From assembly GCF_030272615.1 (NCBI RefSeq), contig NC_081414.1, positions 909,979,009 through 910,043,008 of the forward strand: a stretch of 64,000 nt of DNA, given 5' to 3'. Under the pieces are notes generated by a model. The model saw nothing but the letters and a program-made list of their open reading frames with translations. It was not told the DNA's origin and made no database searches. The stretch's first letter is position 1, and each line of letters opens with the position of its first letter. The DNA comes from Cryptomeria japonica (taxonomy: Eukaryota; Streptophyta; Pinopsida; Cupressales; Cupressaceae). Of the stretch, positions 31,740 to 44,200 are shown one piece after another. Position numbers and translations under genes: made by a program.

Positions 31740-31754
31740 TGGTGAACCCGACTC
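31740..31754 (+). other. Primer-binding site of B2
   Basis: TGGTGAACCCGACTC three bases after the LTR end. It starts TGG as required for pairing with a tRNA CCA end; I cannot assign the tRNA confidently. Confidence 0.65.
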
Positions 31755-32294
31755 TTTACACCCTTAATTCTGATTTTTGTTTTCAGATTTGAGTGTATGC
31801 AACTTACAATTCAAATTTTCAATTATAAGTTTAATTTCCTTGCAATTTTCAAAAATTAAAAGGTTAAATTCACAAAAACCCTAATTTTTAGATTCAAAAT
31901 TGAGCTTGTGATTGTCTAAATTGGATTGATTGTTTCAGACTAAGAACTCTTCAATTTTACAATTCAAGTTTTCTTTTACATGTTCAATTTTCAAAAAAAA
32001 TAAAAATTAAGTGGTTAAATAAAAAAACCCTATTTTTTAATTTTAAAATTGAACTTGTGGATTGTGTAGATTTTGAATTAATTTTCAAATTTGAGTCCTT
32101 GATTCAACTTCAAAATTCACTTTCCCACCTTACAAAATTCAATTTTTCAAATTTAAATTTTTTAAATTAAGCGGTTAATGCAACAAACCCTAATTTTTAA
32201 AATTAAATTAATCTTGTGCAATTTCAAATTTCTTTAAACATTTAATTGACTCAATTAAATCTAAAGCCTCTTGTTTTACTTCTAAACATCATAA
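31755..32294 (+). other. B2 leader, first part
   Basis: AT-rich and non-coding, with three to four degenerate repeats of a block containing AATTAAGYGGTTAA...AAACCCTAATTTTTAA (about 31855, 32010, 32165). The leader continues after element C at 41278 with related blocks near 41650, 41740 and 41800. Confidence 0.7.
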
Positions 32295-33412
32295 TGTTGG
32301 CAAGAGACATTGTTCCGGTGAAGATTGATGCATGAGAGATGTTTAGGAGTTGTCATTGATGGCAACTCAATTTAGAAATCATATCTGGTGCATGTAGATT
32401 TGATTTATCGGAAGTTGTATTATCATTTGGCATAAGTCTGGAAGGTGGAATACAGTAACCAACAGAGTATGAGTACAGTGTGCAGATCTTGATTTTGATT
32501 GCATAAATTTGATTGTAGTAATAGAGGCAGATGATTTGAGGTTCGAGACAACTTATTTTGTAATCCTGATATCTGGTGTTGATTCATGAGAAAGATTGAA
32601 GGTCCAGTATCCAATAATCCAAGAAGAGAAGAGCTATTTTGATGTAACGTGTGATCCAGAATCTTTGGGATGATTTCAATGATTGGTTTTGAGTTTGAGG
32701 AGATTGGGCCAACATATGTGAAGCTTTTTATCATCTTGTTTAGGTCTGCATATGGATTTATGGATAAATTGAGCCGACTTGTTGGTACATGTTTCATGTT
32801 GTGTTATGTGGTTTTTCGAAGCCAACATGGCAATTGATCTTTTTTGTTGATGCAGATATATAAGATCGACTTGTATGGTCATTTTGGTATTTTAGATGTA
32901 TGGTAGATATGTGAATATTGATATGTGATGAGAAAGTGAGCATTAGTATGTAGATTTGGTGCTTCGATATATGATTGTGCAGTAGAACAGGGAAGATTAG
33001 CAAAATAGATGAAGATAGTTAGATTGTGCTTAACCAAAACTGTTATTTGGCATTAGTAGATACTATTCTTCAGTTCAGACTCTATTGTAATAATTTTTAG
33101 GATAGTGAGTCCTCCAGGTTGTCACCCTCTTTTGTATTTGAGCAGTAAGCTCTAGGTAGTGTGCCTGAATGCAAGTGCATTCCCCTTTTTGTAATATTAT
33201 AATACTCCTAATCAAAGTATAATAATATTGTGGGTTCCACATAAAAAATTTGGTGTTATGGTTTCGTGGTTGATTAGTTTATTTTTCTACACTTTACTTT
33301 CATTATTATGCATCTAGTGATTTAAGAATTAGTTTAATAAACTTGTGAATTGTAGAACACTGATTCACGCCTCCCCCCCCCTCCCCCCTCTTAGTGTTCA
33401 TTGATTCCACTA
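32295..33412 (+). repeat. 5' LTR of element C
   Basis: 1118 bp, starts TGTTGGCAAG; TATA box TATATAAG 32857-32864; a C-rich run (33370-33388) near the end. Its terminal bases ACTA correspond to AACA in the 3' LTR. Confidence 0.93.
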
Positions 33413-33413
33413 A

Positions 33414-33429
33414 TTGATATGAGAGCTTA
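33414..33429 (+). other. Primer-binding site of element C (initiator tRNA-Met type, decayed)
   Basis: TTGATATGAGAGCTTA against the usual copia site TTGGTATCAGAGCTTA; two differences. Directly after the LTR. Confidence 0.75.
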
Positions 33430-33510
33430 GTTCCTATGAAGAAGCCTAATAGCTTGATGAAGATTTGGAAGATTGAATCAATGAACTTTGGTTTGTAGAA
33501 GAAACTTACT

Positions 33511-34626
33511 ATGGCACTTGAAGATCTTGATGCAGCAATGAAAGAAAAAAGTAGCCCGAGGAGAAGTTTGGAAGCAACTGAAAATTTCATTGAATATTTG
33601 AAAGAACAAGTGATGACATCCAGAGAAAAGAGAAAGGAACTAATGGATAAACTCAAGGAGAAAGAAGAACAAAGCATTGACAGTCAAGCCCTATGAGACA
33701 AGATAGATGAATGTGAGAAGTTTGCTAGAGAGAATGCAGTCCTGAAGAATGAGATGCAATCCATTGTGATGAAGCTCACAAAGGAGATTGAAAATGGGAA
33801 GAAGAATGAGGAAAATCCGACTCAGTCATTAAGGATAGATCTAAAGAATATTGTAGATTGAACTATGAGAATGATTAGTTGAGACTTGAATTGGTGCAAT
33901 CTAAGAATGATGGGAAAGAACTGGAGAGGCAGATCATAATTCTGAGAGATGAACTTTCCAATGTTAATGAGTACAAAGAAAAATTTAAAGCTAGCTCAGC
34001 CAGGCTAGATGAGATGCTATAAAGTCAAAGAAGTGGAAAAGACATGCTAGGACTTGGATATGAGAAAGGATAATCCTCTGATTCTTGATAAGTAAATCAT
34101 CAGAAGAACAAGAGACCTCTGATAAGACAACCTAATGCTTATAAATTCAATGGTAATGTTTTGTTGCAATAAATTCGATCATATGGCAAGTCAATGCAAA
34201 AATAGGATAATGAATAATGGTCCTACCTTTACCGGACAATGTTTCAAATGCAACAACTTTGGTTATAATTCAAACATGTGCAGAGAAGTGATGAATAATT
34301 TCCAAAATAAGAGATGATATGCTTGTGGAATGTTTAGACACATTTCTAACCAATGGAGGATGAGACCAAATTAGATGAATTTCAGGCCTATGCAAGGAAA
34401 TGTTGTTTGCTATGCATGCAACAAATCCGGTCACATTGCAAAATATTGCAGAAGCAAGAATGTGAGAAAGAATGCTCTGGTAGACAAGAACATATCAAAT
34501 GAAAAGGGCAAAGTGAAGGTTGAAGAGGTCAGAGAGTAGCATAAGAATATGTGGGTTAAGAACAAAGATTCAAATGCACAGAATGGCTCCACACCTAATT
34601 CCGGTGTTGGAACCTCATCTAGTAAC
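33511..34626 (+). pseudogene. Gag-like protein of element C (coiled coil plus CCHC knuckles)
   Basis: N-terminal part starting M-A-L-E-D-L-D-A-A-M-K is strongly charged with heptad-like Leu/Ile spacing (33511-33830), a likely coiled coil. The C-terminal part carries four zinc-knuckle units: near 34152 (first Cys lost), 34235-34276 (C-F-K-C...Y in place of His), near 34320 (last Cys replaced by W) and an intact C-Y-A-C-N-K-S-G-H-I-A-K-Y-C at 34408-34449. Zinc knuckles bind the element RNA. A typical copia UBN2 gag core is not seen ahead of the coiled coil, so the protein is either shortened or of another type. Stops at 33694, 34072 and others. Confidence 0.72.
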
Positions 34627-35012
34627 TAAGGCATTTAGGCCTTAGGGGGAAGCTTTTCATGCAGATTTTTTAAACCCCCCTTCAAAGATCTGTAACTGGC
34701 TAAGAAAGGTTGCAGATGATTGATATTAGTTGTGCAGTTGATATCGGGAAGACTACATGGTGATCTGAGAATCTGGAAAGCCTTTAGGGTTGTACATTTA
34801 TTACAACTTAAAGTTAGGTTTTCGGTGAATAAAAAGGCATTCTATCATTCGTTCCTTACATTGAGATTGAAGAGAAAGAGTGGGAGAGTGAGTTGAACGA
34901 TATTAAGTAGCGAAAACAAAGCTTGAAGCCATTCGATAGTAATTCCTAGCATCTTGGTGAAATTGAAAAGGTATCTATCTTTGTTTGATGTTTTTCATAC
35001 CCTATTTTTGAA
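34627..35012 (+). other. Spacer between the two ORFs of element C
   Basis: About 390 bp with no open frame. It contains TTAGGGGGAAGC near 34640, a purine-rich stretch. No copia protease motif (D-S-G) is seen. Confidence 0.5.
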
Positions 35013-37660
35013 ATGGGGTCATCATCTAGTGTAGAAACTCCATAGGTAGTAGAAATCACTAAAAGGGCAAGGCTAGTATTCAAGAAACATCCATTCAAAT
35101 CACTCGAAGATGATCCAAAAGGAGCATTTTCTTCTGTGTCATATGGAGTACTGCACAATGAGGATATTAGGTCATACATTCATTGTAATATCGAAGATCC
35201 TTGGAATGCACACATGCTATAATTATACACCAAGTATCTGATGGATGGAATGGGGAATCTAAATCCTTAATTCAAATCATTGCAAGACAAGGGTTTTATC
35301 CAGTTTGTTCACTTTTTGATGTTCGATGAACCCTTATGGGTCAAGTATGTCTTGAGCTGAATCTATGATGAGTTTATATAGATAGATAGACCTTATAAAA
35401 TAACAAAGAAAGTCATTCAAGCGGTAACCTTTTTAAATGCAACCAGTGAGATCCCCAGTCTGAGATATGCCAAGAACACAACAATGATAGAGGTTACTAG
35501 ATCCCAACATGACAACCAATCGATGACAATAAGTTATATCATTGAAAATGATATGAGATTTGCTTCAATGGTGATAGGATATAAGGTGTACCAGTCCAGC
35601 AGACAAAATTCAATATCTGATACTACAATATATGCAGCCTATCAGATACTCAAGGAAGATAAGAGATATGATCTATTTGGAGTGCTTCTTAGTGAACTAA
35701 TGAGTAATATGAATAAGATTAAGTAAGATAAGAAGCATGTTTACAAGTTTGGTTCTTTGATTGTTTGTTTGGCACTTTAGTTTTTGAATGAAATCCCCAG
35801 AATAGGAAAAGTATAGTGGGCTTATGATAAACCTATGGCAGTCCAAATTAAAGAACATTTGCAAGGATTGGGTGATGTGGTAGCACAGAAAACTGCTTTG
35901 TGGGGTTACTTCAAATCATTTCAGGCAATGATACAAAGCAGATAGAGGATCCCAAAGCACATTATTGAAAAATATGAAGATACCATATGCTTTATGGTAG
36001 AAAAAGATCAATGCCATATGGAGGTAGCAGAACCAATAACCGTATGGATCATGCCCATGGGGTATGAAGTAGATGGAAACACTCTTGATGCATATTCTCA
36101 ACACCTGTTGAGTAAATTGGTAGATCAGAAAGAAGAAAAGTTTGGTACTGATAAGGAGAAAGATCTAGACCTACACAAGAAATTCACTGAGTCCAGAAGA
36201 AAGAGGAAGGTCAAAAAAGAAGTTGAAGAGCTTGCAGAACAAATGGGAATAACAAAAGTTGTTCAAAGGGATAGGGAACATAATATACTGAAAGAGGAGG
36301 ACATGGTAAAGCCTAAGAAGACAAAATTGTCTCCACTCTTCCCAAACCAATAAGGCCAAGGTAAACCAAGTCAGCACCTACCTCTAGTGCATAGAATCAT
36401 GTACCTCCACCCAAGCCACAAGCCAATTCAACTGGTGCAACAAAGAAAAGGAAGAAGGAAAAGCCACAAAGGGAATATGTTGCACCCACTACTAAAGATG
36501 TAGAGACAAAGTTTGATGAAGCAGTGCGAGAGGTGAAGAAGATAGCTACCTATGCTAGGGTAGTGAAGAAGCCTCAATCTAGTAGAGCCCAGCCGACCAA
36601 GAAGCCAAGGACTGAAGCTGAGCAATATGGTAGACCTAAATCAAGTAGAAAGTCAAAGTCTAAGCTTGATGAAGCTCTGAAATCTGGTAAAGTAGAAGGT
36701 ACTTATGATGTTGTACCGCCAATGACATTAAATGAAATAATTGATGAAGTGCTAAAGGAAGGTAATTTGAAGAATGTACCTATATTTAATGAAAAGTGTG
36801 ATGATAATGATCAGAGAGCTATAAAGGAAGTTGTTGTGCAGTATATGAATGTTTATAGCAAAGCCTTTATACAGCTATCATCTATGATTCCGAAGGGATT
36901 GTATGATATTTTGGATGCAAGGAGGCATATAGACCACTTAGAGGATGAAAGAATAAAAGAATATATATTAGTCAATTTGTCTTATATAGTTTCTAAAGTT
37001 GAAGTTGATAGATTTCTTAAGCTTGCAAAGGATAGATTCAGAAGTAAAAAGAGAGTTAATAAGATTATGCGCGAGAAAATAGATGAAGTTGTCAAAGAGA
37101 CCGGAGTAATTTGGAACAATTTTTGAAAGAGCACAAAGATGATGTAAATCTGGCACAAGATGACACCCAACCGAAAGAGAAGGCACATGATACCTCCATT
37201 CCAGAAGTGCATACAACAGTTTCTGATGTGCAGGAAGAATAGCCAACTAAGAAAGCCATTTTGGCAGGACACACAAATGAACAAAGCATAGTTGTAGATG
37301 ATACTGATACTACTAAGGTTGATAACTCGGGTGAAGCTGAACAAAATCCTTTGGTGATAGGTGTTGACTCTAAGAAAGCAGTTGAGGAGATTGGAAAAGT
37401 TGATGAAGGAAAGGAAGAGGTTGATGATAAAAATGAAGAAGAGACAAGTGTAGAGAATGCACAGAAGGAGAAAGGAGAAGAGAAGGGTGATCAGGCTCTG
37501 GTGATAGTGGAAAGAGACACTGACAAGGGAAAATAGATTGTCACTGACTCAAATGATTACACTCAAGGGCCAATAGATCTGAGCTCACTATCTCCTATTC
37601 AAGAATTAAAGCTTGCAAGTCTTGCACAAGCAAAAGCAAGTGAGTACTTTGATGAATAAT
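35013..37660 (+). pseudogene. Unknown long ORF of element C in place of pol, first part
   Basis: From ATG 35013 (M-G-S-S-S-S-V-E-T-P) one frame runs with scattered stops through 36353, including open stretches 35484-35723 and 35994-36353. It then continues in other frames at 36524-37126 and 37261-37536. The first half looks globular (F-K-S-L-E-D-D-P-K-G-A-F-S-S-V-S-Y-G, T-I-S-Y-I-I-E-N-D-M-R-F-A). The middle is Lys/Glu-rich and the part after 37261 strongly acidic. I find none of the integrase, RT or RNase H motifs that D shows, and do not recognise the protein. It continues after an LTR-like insertion at 39155. Confidence 0.6.
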
Positions 37661-39125
37661 GATGAACAGTAAGTACTCAATAGATACTGAGAGGCAGGGT
37701 GAATTAGTATAGACAAAAACTTCCCTAAACCACATTGACTACAAAGAATGCACTAACTAGTAAACAACATCACCGATCTAAATCAAGGTACTACCGGTAA
37801 AACACAGTGAGACTGTGAAACACATAAACCAGTAACACTTAGATCTTCACAAAACATAATAACTCATTTTCACTTCATCCATATGCTTAAAATCTAATAT
37901 TCCATTTCCACTTCACCCATATGCTTAAACAGGTAATTCATCAAAAATATAAAGACCACTAGATCAACATGCTTTACCACTTAACAGAAAACACTAAGAC
38001 ATCACATGAAAAAGCATCACACATAACGCACTGATTTTTCATGTGGAAACCCAACTGGGAAAAACCACGGTGGGGATGAATACCCACAAGTTGTTCTTGA
38101 ACTCTTCTGAAGTCCACTCTGTTAGGAGCCTCATCTAGTTAAGGACTTTACAATAGGTTCTGCTAGGAACCAATCCTACTAGGGATAACCCTGTTAAGGG
38201 ATGGCTAAATACTTGGTTAAAGGTTAGAACCCTGTTAAAGGTTACTTCGTAAGAGGATTTGAAGAACTCAATGAATTTGAGTCACCCTGTTAAAGGATTT
38301 ACAGAAAGCTTGTTAAAGCTACCCACTTAAGGGATTTTCCAACTGCTAAAATGGTTAGAAGTCAATAGGTAATACACTGATTTGATAACAACACTAAATG
38401 CCAAGGCAGATCCACTTAAGTTCCTTTTCCTCTACAATCACACTCTGCAAGTATCTACATACTTCTCTAGTCTGGAAAGAATCAAGTATCTCTTCACTTG
38501 GATACACACACACAACATTTGCCAACAACTTCATGATGCAAATCATCATTGACCTTATAGACAACAGATAGGTCGGAGGCATAAACCCTAAACCCTAAAC
38601 ATTTAGGTTATCAATACAGTCGGTCCAATCCTGACTATTCAATCACATTGCATAGTGTAAAATGATCTTGAACAAATCTCAAGACATTCTCCATCATTCA
38701 TTCTTTGCCACTTCTAGAAGCTGATAACCCATTACATGCTCTCCACCGTTTACTGGGACTTCGCACATTCCCAAGGTAGATAGGATCAATCTTCTTCATG
38801 CAAGATCCTCAAGAAAATCCTTCACATGCACAAGGCTGATGTGGCAACATGATTTGATCTTCATTACAATGCTAACCCATCATAGGATGTCATTGGTCGA
38901 ATCACACAGACTTGGAATGCATCAACGAAAAACCTCGATACAAACTTTCCATATACCAGTTCGCATACCGGTTCACTTTTTGCATATAACGGTTCATTCC
39001 ATCATACCAATTCACACTTCATCATACCGGTTTACTTGTATCATCATACCAGTTCACTTGCCAGGTTGCTTACTTCATTATACTGATTCATACTTCAGCA
39101 TATTGACATCAATGACAACATACAA
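37650..39125 (-). mobile_element. LTR-like insertion in the unknown ORF of element C (limits approximate)
   Basis: On the minus strand this reads like a copia LTR: a start near TGTTGTCATTGATGTC (about 39124), an end region with ACCGTGGTTTTTCCCAGTTGG then GGGTTTCCACATG (about 38035-38080) and TTCACCCTGCCTCTCAG near 37690. The coding flanks continue on both sides. The flanking five bases I can propose (TACTT left, TACAA right) match only in part, so the borders are tentative. Confidence 0.6.
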
Positions 39126-39154
39126 TATCATCATGTCATCACACTTCTGCACAT

Positions 39155-39893
39155 ATGCCAATAGACATACTCAAGTCTCACATCTCTAACAAAGAGTTGA
39201 TAACGTTGGCCATGGATGTTTTGGAGAAAAATTTTCCATCGTTCAAACCGAATACACTTGATACTCCCTCTGGTAAGCTTAGAAGCATGCTCAATGTAGT
39301 AGAATCTCATTTTGTGTGTTTGCAGAAAGCGGCAGATGCTAAAATTTTGACTCAGTTTAATGTTATGAGATTGAGGATAATTTTGAAGATGATTGACGGA
39401 GATAGGGAGAGTTTGATAACTACTATGAAGAATATACAAGATGCATTAGATGAAGGTGGTCAAATATATGTCATGTCTAATTTTTCCTTAACTTACTATT
39501 AACATTGACAAGAAAATAAAAGAGTGTGAAGGGAAGATAGCTAACATATCTCAATCTTATGCACCTCAATCAGTCCTAGTTAGCAATTTTGAAGCTCAAT
39601 TTATGGCTATACTTGATAAGATAAAGAGCTTAAATCAGGAAAAGGATAGAATTTTAGGCAGAGTGGGAGAAGTAAGAAGTCTTATCACTCTTCGGATAGA
39701 TACATTGATCAGCAGTAAGCAAGATGCAAAGAATTATCTGAACAAGAGTATTTCAGTAGATCAAAGAGGAGCAGAGATGTATGCCTATCTTCTCAGTGGT
39801 CTGATCAATATTTTGGAGAATTTGAAGAAGGGTTGGGATGATCACCTCTTGTCCCTAAAAACATTTTTTCATGATATCTTTAAATTTTTTTAA
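39155..39893 (+). pseudogene. Unknown long ORF of element C, last part
   Basis: Open pieces 39155-39499 (L-I-T-L-A-M-D-V-L-E-K-N-F-P-S-F) and 39603-39893 (I-L-D-K-I-K-S-L-N-Q-E-K-D-R-I-L-G-R-V-G-E), separated by stops. Mostly helical, charged sequence. It ends about 200 bp before the polypurine tract. No known domain recognised. Confidence 0.55.
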
Positions 39894-40092
39894 GTAACTA
39901 TATATATCCCTGTATAAAAAAATTGGTGGAATCCTATCTTTGGCATTGTTGTCAAAGGGGGAGAGAGCAAAGTGAAAATGGTGCAAATCCTTGGGGGGGC
40001 TTGTTGAGCTTGTCTAGAGTCTTGGAAATTTTTTAAGTTTTGAAGTTAAACCCTGAGTGTATAGTGTCATTTTTCACAGCGTTGCCATTAAT

Positions 40093-40107
40093 GCCAAAGG
40101 GGGAGAT
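40093..40107 (+). other. Polypurine tract of element C
   Basis: GCCAAAGGGGGAGAT immediately before the 3' LTR start TGTTGGC; a classic plant copia arrangement. Confidence 0.9.
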
Positions 40108-41272
40108 TGTTGGCAAGAGACACTGTTCCAGTGAAGATTGATGTATGAGAGATGTTTAGGAGTTGTCATTGATGGCAACTCAGTTTAGAAATCATATCCG
40201 GTACATGTAGATTTGATTTACTGGAAGTTGTATTATCATTTGGCATAAGTCTGTGAGGTGGAATATAGTAACCGACAGAGTATGAGTACAGTGTGAAGAT
40301 CTTGATTTTGTTTGCATAACTTTGGTTGCGGTAATAGAGGAAGATGATTTGAGGTTCAAGTTATCTTATTCCATAATCTTGCTATCCAGTGTTGATTCAT
40401 GAGTGAGATTGAAGGTTCATTATCCGATAATCTAGGAAGAAAAGAGCTATTTTGATGTAACGTGTGATCCAGAATCTTTGGGATGATTTCAGTGATTGGT
40501 TTTGAGTTCGACAAGATTGGGCTGATCTATGTGAATCTTTTTATCATCTTGTTTAGGTCCACATATGGATTTGTGGACGGATTGATCCAACTTGTTGGTA
40601 CATGTTTCATATTGTGTGTTATGCATTTTTGGAAGCCAACATGGGAATTGATCTATTTTGTTGATGTGGATATATAAGATCGACTTGTATGATCATTTTG
40701 GTATTGTATATGTATGGTAGATGTGTAAATATTGATATGTGATGAGGAAATCAGCATTAGTATGCAAATTTGGTGCTTCGATATATGACTGTGTAGCGAA
40801 ACATGGCAAATAAGCAGAACAGAGGAAGATAGTTAGATTGTGCTTAACCGGAACTACTATTTGAAATTAGTATATTCTATTCTTCAATTCAAACACTATT
40901 GTAATTATTTGTAATCATTTTTAGGGCAGTCAGTCCTCCGAGTTGTAGCCCTATTTTATATTTGGGTAGTGAGCTCTAGGCAGTGTGTCTGAATGCAAGT
41001 GCATTCCCCTTTTTATAATATTATCATACTCCTAATCAAAGTATGATAATATTGTGGGTTCAAATCCCACCGTGTTTTTTCCATTTTTGGGTTTCCACAT
41101 AAAAATTTGGGTGTTATGGTTTTGTGGTTGATTGGCTCATGTTTTTGCACTTTACTTTCATTCTTATGCATCTGATGGTTTAAGAATAAGTTTAATAAAC
41201 TTGTGAATTGTAGAACACTAATTCACCCCCCCCCCCCCCAACCCCCACTCTCAGTGTTCATTGATTCCAACA
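40108..41272 (+). repeat. 3' LTR of element C
   Basis: 1165 bp, TGTTGGCAAG...GATTCCAACA, TATA box 40671-40678, C-run at 41226-41239. It has about 50 bp of extra sequence (near 41060) compared with the 5' LTR. Confidence 0.94.
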
Positions 41273-41277
41273 CATAA

Positions 41278-42021
41278 AAGAAGACCCTTAAGTGTGCCAT
41301 TTTTTTGTTTTATTCTTTCAATTAATCATCTTCTCGAACATCCTAAGTGTGTCCTATTTTGACCTTCAAGGCTTATTTTTGCATATCTAGACATCTCCAA
41401 ATCTCATATCCTTCTGTAATTTGCATTTAAATCACAATATCTTGCTTCCTTGAAAATTTGGTAAAAATTTGGTCGGACCAAGTAGCTACCTACCTGGTCC
41501 CAACTCTTTCTCCTCAAATTTTGGGAGCCTGTTTTGACTGTATTCTACTGCTCAATTCCATAGATTTGTAAAATTTTATTGATTTTAGATCGCCCTAAGG
41601 TCAAAAATAAATATGAATTTCAACATTTCAATTTTCAATTAAAATTTTAAATTAAGTGGTTAATTACCTATACCCTAATTTTTAAATTAAATTGACTTCT
41701 TCAATATTTCAACATTCCAAAATTTCAAAATTTTAAAATTAAGAGGTTGGATTTGGACAGCCCTAATTTTAATTTTGATCTTCCCTCCTTTCAAATTTTT
41801 AAAATTAAGAGGTCATTTTCATCCCTAAATTTAAATTTAAATTTAAATTTCTATCTTCTAAGGGATAATTTAAAATCTAAATCAAAAGATTATTTTAAAA
41901 ATGCCCTAATTTTAAATTTTAAATTCCTAGGAGATTACATTATTACTCTTGATTCTTTGAATCATTTTTCCTAGAATTTTGCATTGTAAAATTTGAAATT
42001 CAAAATTCCCTCCCTTAGTGC
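41278..42021 (+). other. B2 leader, second part
   Basis: Non-coding, AT-rich, with repeated AAATTAAGWGGT blocks followed by CCCTAATTTTTAAAT, as in 31755-32294. Runs up to the gag start codon at 42022. Confidence 0.7.
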
Positions 42022-42500
42022 ATGGGTTTTACTACTATTAGTCCTACCTATAGTATCCCCATAAGGAGAAGTTATAGAATTAAGGTCACCCAAGGTTTAA
42101 ATACCGAGGAAATGCAGCCTAATTTAGCTAGTTTTTTTAATGAGGATATTGGTGGTTGTTCCAATCCTATAGATATTCCTGTTTATACTCTTGATAATTC
42201 TCATAATGAGGAGGAGTCACTAATCAGGGTATCTGTTGACCAATTGGCAAAGATGGACAATCAATTTCACAATCTTCAGCAATGGATGAGTCAAGAATAC
42301 CCGGAAAGAGAAGCTCTCCCATTGATTGAAAGATTAAAAAGAATTTTTTAACGTGATAAACATGGTGTTGATATCTTACGTGGTATTGCTCATATTTTTT
42401 ATTCTAATATCATGCCTATGAAGAGTTGTGTTTAAAAACCTAGGTTATACACAGCCTCCTAGTCATGTTAATCATTTTACTTTTTGACAACCCATATGAC
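42022..42500 (+). pseudogene. Gag of B2, N-terminal part
   Basis: ATG 42022 opens M-G-F-T-T-I-S-P-T-Y-S-I-P-I-R-R-S-Y-R-I-K, followed by an acidic stretch, S-H-N-E-E-E-S-L-I-R-V-S-V-D-Q-L and W-M-S-Q-E-Y-P-E-R-E-A-L-P-L-I-E-R-L-K-R. It aligns with B1 from 22113 on. Stop at 42349, then frame shifts. Copia element D is inserted at 42501; gag resumes at 49646. Confidence 0.85.
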
Positions 42501-43769
42501 TATTAGATAGTTTAGATAACCAAAGGATAGTTGAGAGGGGGGATGAATCAGTTGTCACCAGATTATAGAACTTTAAGCATTTAAATCCTTATTACCAGAA
42601 CACATAAACTTAATACCAGAATACATAAACCAAATACTAGAATGACTGATAAAGCAATTAAACATAAACATAAATCATAGAACAGTTACCATCCATCCAT
42701 AACACATGACACCAATATTTGTATGTGGAAAACTTGGTAAAGGGAAAAACCACGGTGGGAAGCCTACCCATAGTCAGATAATACTTCTATAGCAAGTATG
42801 TGATTACAATATAAGGGGCCTGCACATGCAAGAAGGCCAACAACCTAGAGCGCACTGCTCATCATAAAAAGGAGCCTCACTGACTACATAAACATCGGAC
42901 TACAATCTACAAAGAAGAGTGAACTACAAGTATATCATCTCCTATGCTTGAGTACAGTTTTGGTTAAGCTCAATATCGGAGGCCTTACACCTCTCTTACA
43001 AATCCAATTCAATCACCTATGATCGACCAAACCTTTTGCATATCATTACAACATTATTTGCACATAGATCATCCCATAACATTTTCCTATCAACCCATAT
43101 GCCCATGATCTACAAAGAGATCTTACATCATATTTATACCAACCCAGGACCTAAACAATTAGGTTGGCCACCTAAAAGATAATAAAATAAATTCATAACA
43201 GAAACCCATAATCCAATGATCAACCAAGTCAGCTTAGGCCAAAAATAATGTAAATTAATCATTAAATCTTGTCGATAACACATCAAGAACATTCTTCAAC
43301 ATGTTACAGAAATTGGTCCATAACCTAGATAACACCAGACCCAAAATAGGTGGCCATAAACCAAATCCAATGCCACTGATGAATAGGAACATGAACAAGA
43401 TAACCAACAACATCCTGAAAGCCATCTAGAAGTTGCATCAACACCACTTATCATGTGTATCAAAAGATCTTCAACAAAGCTCTATCGGTAAAACCCTTAC
43501 CGATGACCAAAAGGCTTACTAGAAAAAATGATAGCTCCTGAGTTATCAAATCCTGAACCAAATCATCATAATACACATCTGAATAGCATGAATGATAGAT
43601 CCAAACCAGTTCCACAAACCAAAGCATACCAGATCCTACCAGATCAATAACATAATCAACCACTCTACTGGAACCAATTGCAAACCGGTAAACAACCAAA
43701 ACAATCGGTGTTGCCATCAATGACAAAACATCAATGCAACACATAATCAATTCCTCCAAATTGCCAACA
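42501..43769 (-). repeat. 3' LTR of element D
   Basis: 1269 bp. Minus strand starts TGTTGGCAATTTGG and ends CTAATA (TA where CA is expected). TATA box (minus) at 43133-43138. Many transitions relative to the 5' LTR suggest an old insertion. Confidence 0.93.
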
Positions 43770-43783
43770 ATCTCCCCCTTTGT
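43770..43783 (-). other. Polypurine tract of element D
   Basis: Minus strand ACAAAGGGGGAGAT directly before the 3' LTR. Confidence 0.9.
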
Positions 43784-44200
43784 CATTGATGGAAACACTA
43801 GATGTAAAACAAATATCCAAGTGCCAGGAAATGCCAAATGGGCCTCCCCCAATGGAAGACATCCAACAATCTCCCACAAAATGATATAGCAATGAAGTTT
43901 TGAACCAAACTCACTTATGATTGATATTATGTTAAGCTCTATTTTTCACATATATCTCTCCCCCTTTGACATCAATGCCAAAGATCTGGCATAAAACATC
44001 AAAGAAAAATCATAAATCCTTTGAAACATATAGCTGACTACTCCCCCTCAGCAGTAGCACCACCACATCAATCCAGAATGAGTAATAACTTTGATAATGC
44101 ATACTAGACTAATGCCAATCAACATCACTCAGGTCTCTACTGGAGGGGCAGAAACCCCCAATCTATCTCTGAAGTACTCAAATGATTCTTTAGGTAAAGG

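Larger units (their letters stand above)
32295..41272 (+). mobile_element. Copia-type element C, non-autonomous, inserted in B2 leader
   Basis: 8978 bp with duplicated CATAA at 32290-32294 and 41273-41277. LTRs 32295-33412 and 40108-41272, a copia-type primer site at 33414-33429 and a polypurine tract at 40093-40107. The interior has a coiled-coil plus CCHC protein and a long second ORF of unknown function, but no integrase or RT. A minus-strand LTR-like insertion lies at about 37650-39125. Confidence 0.92.

Noticed and set aside
38580-38600. Telomere-like AAACCCTAAACCCTAAAC.
   Set aside because: Only two units inside an LTR-like insertion; such short runs are common in plant AT-rich DNA.
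41226-41239. Long C run as a possible structured or regulatory element.
   Set aside because: A length-variable mononucleotide run present in both C LTRs at different lengths; likely slippage.
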